This document shows positions 1 through 11,625 of a DNA stretch of 64,000 bases, piece by piece. The stretch is from Scatophagus argus (taxonomy: Eukaryota > Chordata > Actinopteri > Scatophagidae): positions 12,743,362-12,807,361 of the forward strand of contig NC_058516.1 of NCBI RefSeq assembly GCF_020382885.2, read 5' to 3'. How positions within the stretch are numbered: the stretch's first letter is position 1; each line of letters opens with the position of its first letter. The notes under the pieces are model-generated. The model saw only the letters and a list, made by a program, of their open reading frames with translations, searched no databases and was not told the origin of the DNA. The translations under genes were made by a program, and so were the position numbers.

Positions 1-2150
1 TAAATTGGCTATTTGCAAACGAGAGACAGTTAGAATGTGGTTCAGCACCCATATTTCTACACACAGTCTTTTAAGTCACACACAGTTGCTCTGTTCATTT
101 GTTCACAATCCTTGAGTTCTCTGCTGTGAAGGTGCTGAAAGGGAACTCTCATACAGTTAAGTCTTACATTTAACACCTGCTGGAAATCAGTAGTTAGTTC
201 CAACTTAACAAGCAGTGAAGAAGAAAGGTACTTTTCTCTCTCTTTCTGTGATCTGGAATTTGTTCTCCCTCCTCCAAAATAGAGGATCTTTCGGTGCAAG
301 CCAAGTCTTCTCTTTCACCTTGTGTCATAAACTTTACACACTTTACACACTGAAATATATAGGATAATTTAATTGCAAAGTGTTGTGGAAGTGCACACAG
401 CAGCGGTTTGTTATTAGTTTGTTTTTATTTTAAGACAATTGACAGGCACATTCTTACATAGCCATGTGATCTATTATTGTGCAAATAATAATAATGATGA
501 ACAAAATCAACAATAGTACCACTAATAATCAGCATGTTCAGCAATCACAATTGACATAGCTGAATCAGTAAGGGCCTCTTGTATATGTTATATATATATC
601 TTGTACATGTATGTCTAATGAAGAGGACCCGAAGTACCACCCTGTGCACTGAGCCTAAAGTCTATACATAAAACACATAAACAAAAGATATACACGAAAC
701 AGTGCACATTAATTTTTTCTAAAAAGATTTCAGGTTTGGAGATATCGGTTATAGAAATGTCAACCTTCTCCCAAATACAACAGTATCTCTCCTTCCATAA
801 GCTTAAGTCATTAATCATCATCAGGAATGCCAGAGGGTCTGTTAATTCAACCGAAAGCCCTCTACACTGTTTGCTCAACCTGTTGAATAACAGATGCAGA
901 TTAACTACAGATTAAAAGTCTTAAAAAGCTATAAGGGCTTTAAAATTCTATTATAGTTATGGTATATGTCCAGTTTTGTCACTACAATGACAAGACTCTT
1001 TGTCCAGCATGTTCACTCAAACCATTCCAGAACTGGGTTAATGCATGCTAACGGTTTTACTATAGACAGAAATTCTCTTGCTAATAATTTAAAATCCTGG
1101 TATACATTTTAAAAGGGTCTTTGATGTGGTAATCATAAAATGTCTGTGTAATGCAGATCTATCTGTTTATATTAAAATGTGTTATTTTATACCTAGGTTC
1201 CTGTTGATGGACCTGGACTCTATACTGGCCCTGTCTTCACTGCTGCTTCTACTGGCCCCCTGTTTTCTACATAGACACACACACGCAATAGTGGGACTGA
1301 CACATAGTCCCATTGTTCGACTGATAAATTATTGCCATCATTGCCATTATGGTGGCTTATTTATTTGCTAAGAAATTAATAAATACGGCAGACATACAAT
1401 CATGGGAACCATGAAGACAAGTCTGGCTTCAGATGTTGAAACTATGTTTGACTGATTTTATACTCACAGAACCTCACTTTTTAAAAATAATTCACTATGC
1501 TCATAACAGAGTAGCAAATAGTGGCTGTTTGTTAGGATTTGCAAAGAGTCTCCATCATAATAAAAGTGGGTGGCATGTATGTATGTATGTATGATGATAT
1601 ATATGTTATAGTAGCATTTCAGCCTGATATATATTAGCTGATCAATAATTTACTTAAACCATAGACCACACATGAGTTTCTCTATAATGGATTTGTCACT
1701 GATCACAGCACAGCAGAGGCTGGGCTGTAAATGAAAAGTTATCACATAAATGTCTGTTTGGTTAGCAACTTTTCTGTTGCTCCTGATATTACATCTGTGG
1801 CTTGGTCTCCTAACAAAACATTTCTCATAAAAGACGCTGTTAAACATTATGGAACTAACCTTCTGAAAATGTGTAAATGAAAATAAAGATAATATTTATG
1901 TTACATGGTAGAGGAAGACACTTTGTGTTTTTTGGTAATAGTGCCCATTGAATGTGATTAGAGCTTCTTTCTGTCAGCTTAGTCTCCCCTCTTTATGCAA
2001 CAGGGGAGCATGCTGGCCTCCATTTCTGCTCTCCAGCTTTTCACTGTATTCTGAAAAATTCGATATTTTTCTTATTGTTAACAAATACCATGAAAAGATT
2101 CAAGGCAACAATAAACTGAGGCTATTGACACATACTGTGTTTGTATCCAA
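1..2150. other. No recognised gene; A/T-rich intergenic DNA
   Basis: Both strands hold only short open frames with no recognisable protein motif. A small GTAT microsatellite lies at about 1575-1593. I see no LINE, LTR, tRNA or snRNA signature here. Confidence 0.6.
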
Positions 2151-2164
2151 AGCCTGCAGCTTTG

Positions 2165-2580
2165 TGTGGGTTTATCCTCTGGAGGGTCCTCCTCACTTCT
2201 GGGGTCACTCTGAGGGACTCTTCACCAGGTGGGGGGTGAGTCTGGTGCTGAGGGGGGTGTCCGGATCCTCAAAGTGGGCAAAGAAGTTGTTGAGAGCATC
2301 AGGCAGAGAGGGGTCCCTGGGACATTGTGCATCTTTGGTGTTCAAGTCTGTGATGCATTTTATGCCCCTCCACATGCTCCGTGGGTCCCTAGATGTAAAA
2401 TGTCCCTGGATTCTCTGGGCCTCTTCACTCCTGCAGTCAGCTCTCTTCTCACCACGAATGCCAGTCTGTACTCTGACCTAAACGCAGCATCCCTGGCCTT
2501 TAGCAGAGACCGATCCTCCACGTTCAAGATACAAGATAGGTTTATTTGTCACATACACAATCAAAAAGTATTTCACATGC
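2165..2580 (-). mobile_element. L2-type LINE fragment (linker region plus 3' tail)
   Basis: Read on the minus strand, about 2165-2520 gives a degraded stretch resembling the region between endonuclease and reverse transcriptase of fish L2 elements. It has a KARDAAFRS-like motif and a later 'LPDALN/S-F-ARFE'-like motif, with several stops. About 2522-2580 resembles the 3' untranslated end of such a LINE, the stretch that reads 'TTTATTTGTCACATACAC' on the plus strand. It is a dead, internally deleted copy beside satellite A. The family level (L2/CR1 group) is more secure than any subfamily. Confidence 0.6.
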
Positions 2581-2585
2581 AATGA

Positions 2586-4887
2586 CTCAAGTTTACTGAC
2601 TGAAACCAGGTTTTAGTGAGTGCTTCTTGTGAAATCAGCAAAAATTTGAGAGTAACAGACGTCAAATGTTTTCTGTCTAATTCAGTCAGGTTTGACTAAT
2701 ACTAAACCAAGAACTTGATTGCGCACACTTCTGTGAGAAAACTATACTCAAAATGGCAAAAATCATGTTTCCTCACTGAAAACAGCTTTTAAAGTGCTGC
2801 TTGTGAGATCAGCTAGAACTTGAGAGAAACAGAATTCAAACCATGTTTTCTGTCAAATGACTCAATTCAAATGACTACATCTAAACCAAAAACTTGATTG
2901 TGTGAAGAAACTGTACTTCACATGCAATGACTCAAGTTTACTGACTGAAACTAAGTTTTAGTTAGTGCTTCTTGTGAAATCAGCTGGAATATGAGGAAAA
3001 ACAGAGGTCAAACCATGTTGTCTGTCTAATTCAGTCACATCTGACTGATACTAAACCAGAAAGTTGATTGTACACAGTTCTGTGAGAAAGCTACACTCAA
3101 AAGGACAAAACACGTTTTCTCACTGAAAACAGGTTTGAAAGTGCTTTGCGTGAAATCAGCTGGAATTTGAGAGAAACAGAGGTCAAAAACATGTTTTCTA
3201 TCTAATTCAGTCACATTTGCCAAATAATAAATCAAAAATTTGATTGTGCATAGTTCTGTGAAGAAACTACATCACATGCTATGACTCAAATTTACTAACT
3301 GAAACCAGGTTTTAGTGAGTGCTTCTTGTGAAATCAGCTGGAATTTGAGAGAAACAGATCTCAAACACATTTTCTTTCTATTTCAGTCACATTTGATTTG
3401 AATACTACGCCAAAAAGTTGATTCTGCACAGGGCTGTGAAGAAGCTGCTCTCAAAATGCTGAAAAAGAAGTTTGCTCGCTCAAAAAAGGCGATAAAATAT
3501 TTGTGATGTAATATTTGTGAACACATGTTTGCTGTCTAATTCAGTCAAATTTTACTAATAATAAGCCAAAAACCTGACTGTGCACAGGTCTGTAAGAAAA
3601 CTGCACTCAAAATGTGTCCTCACTGAAGAAAGTGCATTGTGTGAGATGAGCTGGAATTTGCGACGAACAGAGATCAAACCATGTTTTCTGTCTAATTCAG
3701 CCACTTTTGACAATTTCTAAATATCTAAAAACTTGATTGTACACACTTCTGTGAGACAACTGCGCTCAACATGGCTAAACTCAAGTTTCCTCACTGAAAA
3801 TGGGTTTTAAGGTCTGTTTTGTGACATCACCTGAAATTTGAGAGAAACTGAGGTCAAACCATGTTCTCAGTCTTATTGTCACACTTGACTACATCTACGG
3901 CAAAAATGAATGTGCTCTCTTCTGTGAGGAAACTGCACTCAACATGGTGAAACTCAAAGCGTAGATAATGCATACTTCTGTGAGAAAACTGCACTCAAAA
4001 TGCTGAAACTCAAGTTAACTCACTGAAATCAGGCCATGAAAGACTTGCTCTGTGATGACCTGGAAATTGAGAGAACCAAAGGTCAAACTATGTTTTCTGA
4101 GTAATTCAGTCACATTTGACTATTTCTCAGCCAAAAACTTGATTGTGCACAGTTCTGTGAAGAAACTGCACTCAGAATGCTTAAACTCATGTTTCCTCCC
4201 TGAAAACAGGTTTTGAGGTGCTTCTTGTGATATCAACTGGAATTTGAGAGAAACTGAGGTCAAACCATGTTTTCTGTCTAATTCAGTTACATTTGCCTCA
4301 AACTGAGCCAAAAACTTCACTGTGCACAGTTCTGTGAGAAAACTGTACTCAAAAAGGGAAAAGTCATGTTTCTTTACTGAATAAGGGTTTACAGTGCTTC
4401 TTGTGAAATAAGCTGGAACATGAGAGAAACAGACATGAAACCGTGTTTTCTGTCTAGTTCGGTCACATCTGAGTAATACTAAGCCAAAAAGTTGACTGTG
4501 CACAGTTCTGTGAAGAAACTGCACTCAAAATGCTTAAACTCAAGTTAAATCACTAATCACAGGCCATAAAGTACTTCCTCTGTGATCACCTGAAAATTGA
4601 GAGAACCAAAGGTCAAACCATGTTTTCGGTCTAATTCAGTCACATTTCACTAAAACTAAGCCAAGAACTTGATTTGTCACAACCCTCTGAGAAAAGTGTT
4701 CTCAAGATGTTGAAACTCATGTTTCCTCCCTGAAAACAGGCTTTAAAGTGCTCCTCGTGAAATCAGCTGGAATTTGAGATAAACAAAGAAAAACTATGTT
4801 TACAGCACTGTGACAGAAGTGTACTCATATTTGGTTATTTGTATGCCAATTACTTGATTGTGCACGGTTCTATGAAGAACCTGAACT
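2586..4887. repeat. Satellite A, ~176-bp tandem repeat, about 12-13 monomers
   Basis: A diverged monomer recurs with landmarks such as CCATGTTTTCTGTCTAATTC. Copies of that landmark fall near 2661, 2838, 3010, 3189, 3363, 3520, 3675, 3855, 4085, 4262, 4437 and 4613. Most spacings are 172-180 bp; a few are 155-157 or about 230 where monomers are shortened or extended. Each monomer also carries 'GTGCACAGTTCTGTGAG' and 'AAATCAGCTGGAATTTGAG' blocks. Open frames inside it on either strand are chance. The same satellite resumes at 5939-6299, 7727-7748 and 8472-8830, so the later elements inserted into one older array. Confidence 0.9.
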
Positions 4888-5061
4888 TAACATCCTCATT
4901 CCACAGACAATGATCCGCAAACTCAGTACTCTCGGATTGATCTCCACCCTCTGCAATTGAGTAATGGAATTCCTGACGGACAGGCTGCAGACTGTAAAGA
5001 TCCACAACATTTCCTCCTCCCCCATCACCCTAAGCACTGGCTCCCCTCAGGGCTGTGTGTA
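4888..5061 (+). mobile_element. L2-type LINE fragment, reverse transcriptase motif B region
   Basis: The plus-strand translation contains 'EFLTDR-QTVKIHN' followed by 'STGSPQGCV', which is reverse transcriptase motif B of L2/CR1-group LINEs, with an internal stop. The frame is cut at 5061 by unrelated sequence. The C-terminal part of the same kind of element reappears at 5775-5938. A sister fragment with nearly the same motif lies on the minus strand at about 32262-32460. Confidence 0.7.
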
Positions 5062-5774
5062 ACCCAGTGGAAACAGATATTCCTTATTTTATGAAGAAGA
5101 ATTTAATTTGACCCAAAGCGTATGCTTTTATTGTCCTGTTAGTTTAAGGTTCACTCAGTTAGGTTTATTTCAAGTTTTTTGGTTGATTTATGTGCCTATC
5201 AACTTTATTTTATTGTTATTGGTCGAACTACGCAGTAACGAAATGCGATAGGCAGGTGGAAGCAAGTCCCACCCCTTTCACATAGCAGTTGCAGAAAAGA
5301 AAAAAAAAAAACATACGTGAGTAGCGAGAGAAGCTGCAAGAGAACACGGGTACACGAGTGAGAAATGAAGAGTAAATTCCTGTCAGTTATTCCATACAAG
5401 TTGGTTGTAACCATTTAAACGTGTTTGGAGTGATACTAGAGACGACTGAGATGACCCCGAAGCCTGTTGACTTAGGGTTTATTGTGAGCAGACCGTCTTG
5501 GTGAGTTATTTTCAGCTAGGCTAATGTAGCAAATGGCGGCCTGAGTCGGTTCATCATGCTGCGTCTTAGAGTGTGTGCCATCACTGTCTGGTTAATGTGC
5601 TACATGCAAAAGGTGATAGTTATGACTGTGTTCTGTTAAAAATTTCATGTGCATTGAAGGGCGCATATCTCAATGTTTAGTGAGAAAAATGAGTGTGAAC
5701 CGTAGCTGTATTTTCATTTTTCATTGCAACTAATATATGTATTGTTGAGTATATTTAACACTATTAGTATCCTG
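5062..5774. other. Unclassified ~0.7-kb insertion inside an L2 fragment
   Basis: This stretch separates two pieces of one L2 fragment and matches nothing else in the window. I see no long ORF, no clear terminal inverted repeat and no target duplication. A donor-like GGTGAGT lies near 5500 and an A-run near 5290-5310. It may be a solo LTR or the untranslated part of another element, but neither is shown. Confidence 0.4.
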
Positions 5775-5938
5775 CAGTTCGGGCCAGACTGTGTGACACA
5801 GCCTATCCACAACCACGGACATTTACACCTCCAGATGCAGGAAAAGGGCCTCCTGCATCATGAAGGACCCCACCCACCCCTCACACAAACTGTTTGCCCC
5901 TCTCCCCTCAGGCAGGAGGCTGCGGAGGGGACACACAC
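5775..5938 (+). mobile_element. L2-type LINE fragment, ORF2 C-terminus
   Basis: The plus-strand translation contains 'KDPTHPSHKLFAPLPSGRRLR'-like sequence. This is the conserved extreme C-terminal block of fish L2 ORF2 ('DPSHP-HKLF-LLPSGRRYR'). It probably belongs to the same copy as 4888-5061, with the intervening part deleted or displaced. It joins satellite A abruptly at about 5939. Confidence 0.7.
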
Positions 5939-6299
5939 AGTCACATTTAACTAGATCTAAGCCAAAACCTCGATTGTGCACTGTTCTGTGAGTAAACTTC
6001 ACTCAAAATGTTGAGACTCAAGTTTAGTCACTGAAAACAGACCATAAAGTGCTTGCTCTGTGATGAGGTGGAATGTCAGAGAAAAAGAGGTCAAACCATG
6101 TTTTCTGTCTAATTCAGAAAACACATTTGACTAATACTAAGCCAAAAACGTGATTGTGAACAGGTTGAACAGGTCTGTGAGAAAACTGTACTCAAAATGC
6201 TGAAACTGAAGTGAACTCACTGAAAACAGGCCATGAAATACTTGCTGTGTGATGACGTAGAGTTTGAGGGGAAAAGAAGTTAAAATCATGGTTTCTGTC
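5939..6299. repeat. Satellite A, continued
   Basis: About two monomers carry the same blocks as 2586-4887, for example 'CCATGTTTTCTGTCTAATTC' near 6098. The array is cut at 6300, in mid-monomer, by an LTR element. A tail of the same monomer resumes at 7727. Confidence 0.85.
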
Positions 6300-7726
6300 T
6301 GTTGGGACCTCTAGCCGTGTGTTCATGAGAACAATAGAGAGGCCTACATGTAACCCATAAAGCCTGAGTTAGAGTGACTAACCGTTAGAGACCCCCACCC
6401 ATGACGTACACCAAGTCGTAAATTCCTCAATTCGAACTCAGGACCGGCACGGACATTGGCTGTGTGCCAGCCATCTCCACAGGGGTCCAAGGTGACGTCA
6501 CTCAGGTAATAAAAGCTCACTGCGACCCTCAGTCGCTGCTTTTTCCCGTGCACAAGGACAGTGGAGAACTGTGAAGTTTTCTGCAACTTGGTCGCCGAAA
6601 GGGAGCAACTCCTCAAACGTTTGAGTATCGTTATTTCAAATCCTAGGTCACAGTCTCTCGCAGGCCGAGAAATAGACTGCAGTGTGTGTCGTTTTTTTTC
6701 TTTTTTTTTTCGACGTGGATTGCCACAGCCAACTGATCGCATGCGAACCGTGCACCGCGTGCGCCGACTTTGTTAAAGCGAAACAAAGTTTGTTTATTCA
6801 CTGGTGATTTCCCCGCTGGCGCCGAGGGATCAATACTCCGCATCACCTGAGACACGGATCACCAGCATCCCACTGAGGACAACTCTGCGAACGTTCAAGC
6901 GGACTATTAACTTTCCAACTTCGAAGTGTCGGAGCAACGCAAAGTAAGAGGCTTATGTCTGGGCAGAGATAGTGTAAAGTAGAGTCGTTTACACATGTTT
7001 TCTATAACTTGTAAGTGCTGCATTTATTGATTTGGGGTTACCGATCATCCACTTCCGCCAGTTCAGCAAGACCACGCGTCACCAGTTAAAAGACCAATAG
7101 CTGAGCAGATAAGCTCCGGTTTGCTGACTCCGCTATTGTGTGGTGATACGCGGGACTCCAAAGAATTGGAGTGGATTATTTTATTTTATTGGGTGTGTTT
7201 CCTGCTCTTTCATTTCTATCTTCTTCCTCACACTCCTCTTTCTGAACAGTGAGGCGAAAGTCCGAGCTCGCGATCACGAACCGTAACAAAGGGGTACGTG
7301 GCGCCCAAAGGCTTTCGCCCATTGTTCTCTTCTGTGGACACGTAAGCCACACCCCGTGGGTTATCACCACCTGGGTTTTGCTGAGTCATCACTTGCGTGT
7401 TCATTTACTGCTTTGTTTCCTGAGTCACCCTTCAAATCCTAGGTCAGGTTGTGGAAGGGTTTTGGATTTTATTTCTTCACCAACTTTTGGTTTTTTGTGT
7501 GCTGGCACAGGGGTCCGGGGTCGTCAACCACATCCTGCTGTGCCCTCCTGTGTTTATTGATGTCCCTGAAAGTATGAGTCTACACTGGATCCTAGGTCAG
7601 GTTGTTCATTTTGTGTGCTGATTTCCCCTCATGTAGTCAGTCGCCATCTTGGTTGTAGTTTCTCCACTCACATGGCCATTCGCCATTTTGGTTGTAGTTT
7701 CCCCATTCATGCCATCTTGTTTGTTG
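6300..7726 (+). mobile_element. Long LTR, copy 1 (3' truncated)
   Basis: It starts TGTTGGGA and matches the 1.9-kb LTR at 9968-11860 over most of its length. Shared features are a CRE-like TGACGTCA at 6493-6500, a TATA-like TAATAAAAG at 6507-6515, the block around the GTAAGA donor-like site near 6940, and the 'CCAATAGCTGAGCAGATAAG' block near 7090. It lacks the last ~0.4 kb, including the poly(A) signal, and runs straight into satellite A at about 7727. No gag or pol is attached, so I read it as a damaged solo LTR. Confidence 0.7.
6493..6515 (+). promoter_or_regulatory. CRE-like palindrome and TATA-like box in LTR copy 1
   Basis: TGACGTCA at 6493-6500 is followed six bases later by TAATAAAAG at 6507-6515. 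The same pair with the same spacing occurs in the other two LTR copies (10160-10182 and 35119-35141). This points to a conserved core promoter. Confidence 0.55.
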
Positions 7727-7748
7727 TCACATTTGACTACGTCTAAGC

Positions 7749-8471
7749 CAGTGCTTCTCAATTATTTTCTGTTACGCCCCCCCCCCCCAGCAAGAAGAAA
7801 ACAATTCGCGCCCCCCCACCCCACCACCCACTCTCCACCGCAACTATAAATAATAGTAATAATAATATGTAATAATATGTAATAATATGATGCTCACAGT
7901 GCTCGCTGGTTTACTGAAGTAGCATTCACAAAGCGGGATGATTGTTGGCAATATTCGGCACGTTCTCGCTGAAAAAACTCCAGCGGCTTATCAGCATGAT
8001 TGGGATGTAATGTCTTCAAGTGGCACCTTAATTTATTTGGCTTCATGCTGTCCGCTGCCAGCATTTTTATTCACAGTAAACACACTGCTCTTTCCTCGTC
8101 TCACACTGTAGTCACAGTGAAGCCAAGCGCTACATATGCTTCGTCATATTTCCTCGTCTTAGCTTTCGGGTGAGTTACTTTTGTCTCATTATCTTCGTCT
8201 CTCTCCGCCTTTCTTTTCATCCCTGTTAAAAATTTCTTCATGTTGTGTCTTAAGGGTTCGTTTACTGCACTTCATATCGCCTGCTCGGTGCAAAAAAACC
8301 GCTACACCATAGAGCTAATACTCCCTGCGCACACTCTGACAATGAGAGCGCCACTGCCAATTACTGTAGTGGATGTGCAATTACACTTTATTCTAGTACG
8401 GCAAAAAAAGCATGTTCCCCAGGGTCACCCCGATGCCAGGTGGGGCGCGCCCCACTATTTGAGAAGGACTG
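7749..8471 (-). mobile_element. Non-autonomous hAT transposon with 8-bp target duplication
   Basis: The ends are CAGTGCTTCTCAA at 7749 and TTGAGAAGGACTG ending at 8471. These form inverted repeats matching at 12 of 13 positions. They are flanked by the identical 8-mer GTCTAAGC at 7741-7748 and 8472-8479, and an 8-bp target duplication is diagnostic of hAT. It sits inside a satellite A monomer. Next to the ends, C-rich (about 7778-7790) and GGGGCGCGCC (about 8443-8452) subterminal blocks occur. Internally it keeps only a wrecked N-terminal transposase piece, so it depends on an autonomous relative. Orientation is taken from that remnant. Confidence 0.92.
7894..8241 (-). pseudogene. hAT transposase N-terminus with BED zinc-finger remnant (ZBED5-like)
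   Basis: From an ATG at 8241 downward the minus strand reads a basic leader followed by 'KTRKYDEAYVALGF'. A stop and frame damage follow, then 'MKPNKLRCHLKTLHPNHADK' and 'FFQRERAEY', ending at a stop at 7894-7896. The block 'P-KL-RHL-T-HP' is the second half of a BED finger as found in Charlie/ZBED5-type hAT transposases. The first CxxC half falls in the damaged stretch. The catalytic domain is absent. This places the element in hAT, and the Charlie-like assignment is an inference. Confidence 0.7.
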
Positions 8472-8830
8472 GTCTAAGCCAACACCTGGATTGTGCACAG
8501 ATATTTGAGACAACTGTACTTAAATGCTGAAACTTGTGTTAACTCACTAAAAATAGGTCATAAAGTACTTGCTCTGTCACCAGCTAGAACTTGAGAAATA
8601 AAGAGGTCAAACCATGTTTTCTGTCTAATTCAGTCACATTTGACTAATACCAAGCCAAAACCTTTATTGTGCACAGGTCTGTGAGAAAACTGCACTCAAA
8701 ATGCGGAAACTCATTTTTACTCACCAAAAACAGGTTTTAAAGTGTTTCTCGTGAGACAAGCTAGAACTTCAGAAAAACAGAGGTCAAACCATGTTTTCTC
8801 GACAGAAAACACGTTTGTTTTCTAGACAGA
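8472..8830. repeat. Satellite A, last segment
   Basis: It resumes after the hAT element at GTCTAAGCCAACACC and carries about two monomers (landmark 'CCATGTTTTCTGTCTAATTC' near 8612 and a partial one near 8790). It ends where the 5' region of a CR1-like LINE begins, at about 8831. Confidence 0.8.
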
Positions 8831-9967
8831 CAAACGTGTTTGGCTGGATTCGGGAAGCTGTAAGCTCCAGTTGAGAATCTGGTATTGACGTTGATGCCGG
8901 TGCACAACTGGACTTCCTGTTGTGGTTAAGCGTCCTACGTCATTTCCTGTTGTTGTGTGTTAGTGGTGGTACGAGCAGCTCCGTCTGCGCTTTAATTAAA
9001 GATCGCTTAAGTTGTTCTAATATTCGCTGTAGCGAGTAATTTCACACTGTTACCCTGATCGTTTGTTCTAGTCATAGACTTCGTCACTCACTTTATTAAT
9101 TTGACGCTAATCTTATAACCGATTAGTAAATTCCTCTAAGCTATCTTATCCTGTTTATTAGCGATGGCTTCTCTGTCTTCCTCTCGCTCTCCTGCTCTCT
9201 CCTGCTTGGTGTGTCAAATGTTTAGTTATTCCTCTGCCTCCTTTAGTGAAAGTGGTAAATGTAATAAATGTAGTTTACTTGTAGCGCTGGAGGCGAGGCT
9301 TAGTGAATTAGAAGCACGGCTCCGCACCATGGAAACAAAGTCTCTAGCTACTGTTGTTAGTCAGCCCCCATTAGCCGGTGCGGACCGATCTAGTGTAGCT
9401 CATAGCCTCGTAGGTCCCGAGCAGCCGGGAAACCAGCTGCTTAAAACTTATAAAGTTACTATTATGGGCGATTTCAACATCCACGTGGATGATAGTAATG
9501 ATAGCCTTCGTGCAGCATTTATCTCTCTCTTAAATTCAATCGGCTGTCAGTGTGTACATGAACCCACTCATTGCTTCAATCACACTCTTGACCTTGTTCT
9601 GACATATGGTATTGATGTAGAACATTTAATATTCTTTGAACAAAATCCTCTTCTGTCTGACCATTGTTTAATAACTTTTGAGTTTATGTTATTTGACTTC
9701 ATACTACCAAGAAAAAACTCCTACTCTAGGTACTTGTCTGATAGTGCTATGGCAAAATTTAAAGAAATGCCATTCCTCCAAACTTATTGAATCTCGCTCA
9801 ATCTGGCAAGACAGTCTTAGATTATATTAGAGACAAAATTCAGCACCTACTGACCTCAGCTGATCCTGATGTAACATCAAACATTAGTGTCTTAGAACCA
9901 ACAGTAGAAACAGATATTCATCTTGACTGCTTTTCACCTATTGATCCCCATCAGCTATACTCACTCA
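8831..9967 (+). mobile_element. CR1-like LINE copy 1, 5' part
   Basis: The 5' untranslated region (about 8831-9163) is followed by a shortened ORF1 fused to the end of the endonuclease. It belongs to the same family as the element at 25958-30822. The element continues after the solo LTR, from 11861 to about 14163. The total is a decayed, internally deleted LINE. Confidence 0.75.
9164..9967 (+). pseudogene. CR1-like ORF1-ORF2 deletion fusion
   Basis: Translation starts with the ORF1 N-terminus: a CxxC...CxxC pair (CLVC, CNKC) and a short LEARLSELEARL coiled coil. At about residue 93 it jumps directly into the ORF2 endonuclease at 'IMGDFNIHVDD', '[10 protein letters not shown]' and 'LLSDHCLI'. 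The esterase part of ORF1 and most of the endonuclease are therefore deleted in frame. The frame ends at 9788-9790. A second short frame to about 9967 continues the linker before the reverse transcriptase and is cut by the LTR inserted at 9968. It cannot make a working protein. Confidence 0.8.
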
Positions 9968-10159
9968 TGTTGGGATCTCTGGCCATGCGCTCTGGAGAAC
10001 AATAGAGCGGCCTACATGTAACCAATAAAGCCTGAGTTAGAGTGACCAACTGTTAGAGACCCCACTAATGATGTGCAACTAGTCATAAATTCCTGAGTTT
10101 AAACTCAGAACCGGCACGGACATTGGCTGCGTGCCAGCCATCTCCACGGGGGTCCGAGG

Positions 10160-10182
10160 TGACGTCACTCAGGTAATAAAAG
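10160..10182 (+). promoter_or_regulatory. CRE-like palindrome plus TATA-like box of LTR copy 2
   Basis: TGACGTCA at 10160-10167 is followed by TAATAAAAG at 10174-10182. Both are conserved in sequence and spacing in three LTR copies that have otherwise drifted. By position this would be the LTR's own core promoter, with transcription starting near 10205. Confidence 0.55.
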
Positions 10183-11582
10183 GTCACTGCGACCATCAGC
10201 ATGCGCTTTTTCCCCGTGCGTGCTGTGACAGTGAGAGCTGCTCCAGGCTCTCCAAATGTCCAAACCGCCAAAAGGGAGCAACAATCAAACGTTTTGATTA
10301 ATATCATTTTAGATCCCGGGTCACAGGTCTGCAACTCGCAGGCCGAGAAACAGACTGCTGTATTTTCTCCGTAACTTTTCCTTTTTTCCTTTTACCGACG
10401 TGGATCGCTGAACAATCAGCTGATCGCACGTTAACGAGCCGCGCGCCGACTTTGTTAAGGACGAAACAAAGTTTGTTTAACCTCGTCAACGGTGATTTTC
10501 TCCGCTGCCGCCGAGAGATCAACACTCCGCATCATCAGAATAACGGACCGCCAGCATCCCGCCGAGGACGACGCTGCGAACGTTTAAGCGGATCATTCTT
10601 TCAAACTCCGAATGATCGGAGCAACGCAACGTAAGAGGCTTATGTCTGGGCAGAGATAGTGTAACGTAGGATTGTTTACACATGCTTTCTGTAACTTTTA
10701 AGTGCTGCATTCATTGATTTTAGTTTCCGGTCGGCCATTTCCGCCGGTCCAGCGAGACCGCGCGTCACCAGTTAAAGGACCAATAGCTGAGCAGATAAGC
10801 TCCGGTTTACTGACTCCGCTACTGTGTGGTGACACGCGAGTTTCTAAAGAATTAGAGTGGATTATTTTATTGGGTTGTGTTTTCTTGTATTTTCATTTCT
10901 ATCTTCCCTCACACTCTTCTTTCTGAACGGTGAGGCGAAAGTCCGAGCACGCGATCGCGAACCGTAACCAAGGGGTACGTGGCGCTCAAAGGCTTCCGCC
11001 CATTGTTCCCTTCTGTGACCACATAAGCAACATCACGTTGGCTATCACCATCTTGGCTCTGAATAATGCGGCCGGCGTATTCTTCGGTAGTCATTTGGAG
11101 TTTTGCTGAGTCATCACATGCGTGTGACTAGTTTTGTTTGCTGAGTCATCCTTTATGTGGTTGTTGATCCTGGTGTGCTGACCCCTCCTCATGTGGTCCT
11201 CCACCATTCTGGTTGTAGTTCCTCCACTCACGTGGCCATCCGCCATCGTAATTGTAGTCAGCCACTAGCTTGTTGTTAGCTGCTATCTTGTTAGCTGCTA
11301 TCTTGCTAACCGCCATTTTGTTTGTTTTTAGCCACTAGCTTGTTAGCCGCTACCTGGCTAGCTTGTTAGCCTCCATACTGTTGTCATCATCTCTTTCTCA
11401 CACACCCATACATACACACACACACACACACACTCCTGTATATATGCACACCTATGTATAGATATACTCTTGCTGCTGTACCTGTGTTATCTTAGTTAAT
11501 AGTTAATGTGTGTTGATAAAACTTAGATTATAATAGTGTTTATTACAAAGTGATACTTATCTATGGATGGTTGTTGCTGTTT

Positions 11583-11625
11583 AATAAATCCTGTTATAGT
11601 TTAACCTGTCGTTGTCTGTGGTTAT
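11583..11625 (+). terminator. Poly(A) signal of LTR copy 2
   Basis: AATAAA at 11583-11588 is followed within 30 bp by a GT-rich run (GTCGTTGTCTGTGG, about 11608-11621). The same arrangement occurs in copy 3 at 37176-37181. Confidence 0.5.

Noticed and set aside
1948-2585. ORFs of 177 and 118 codons
   Set aside because: They overlap in different frames across an L2 fragment whose real coding sense is the minus strand.
2586-4887. Regular repeats suggesting a CRISPR array
   Set aside because: Monomers are contiguous and diverged, with no identical short repeats or unique spacers. The genome is vertebrate.
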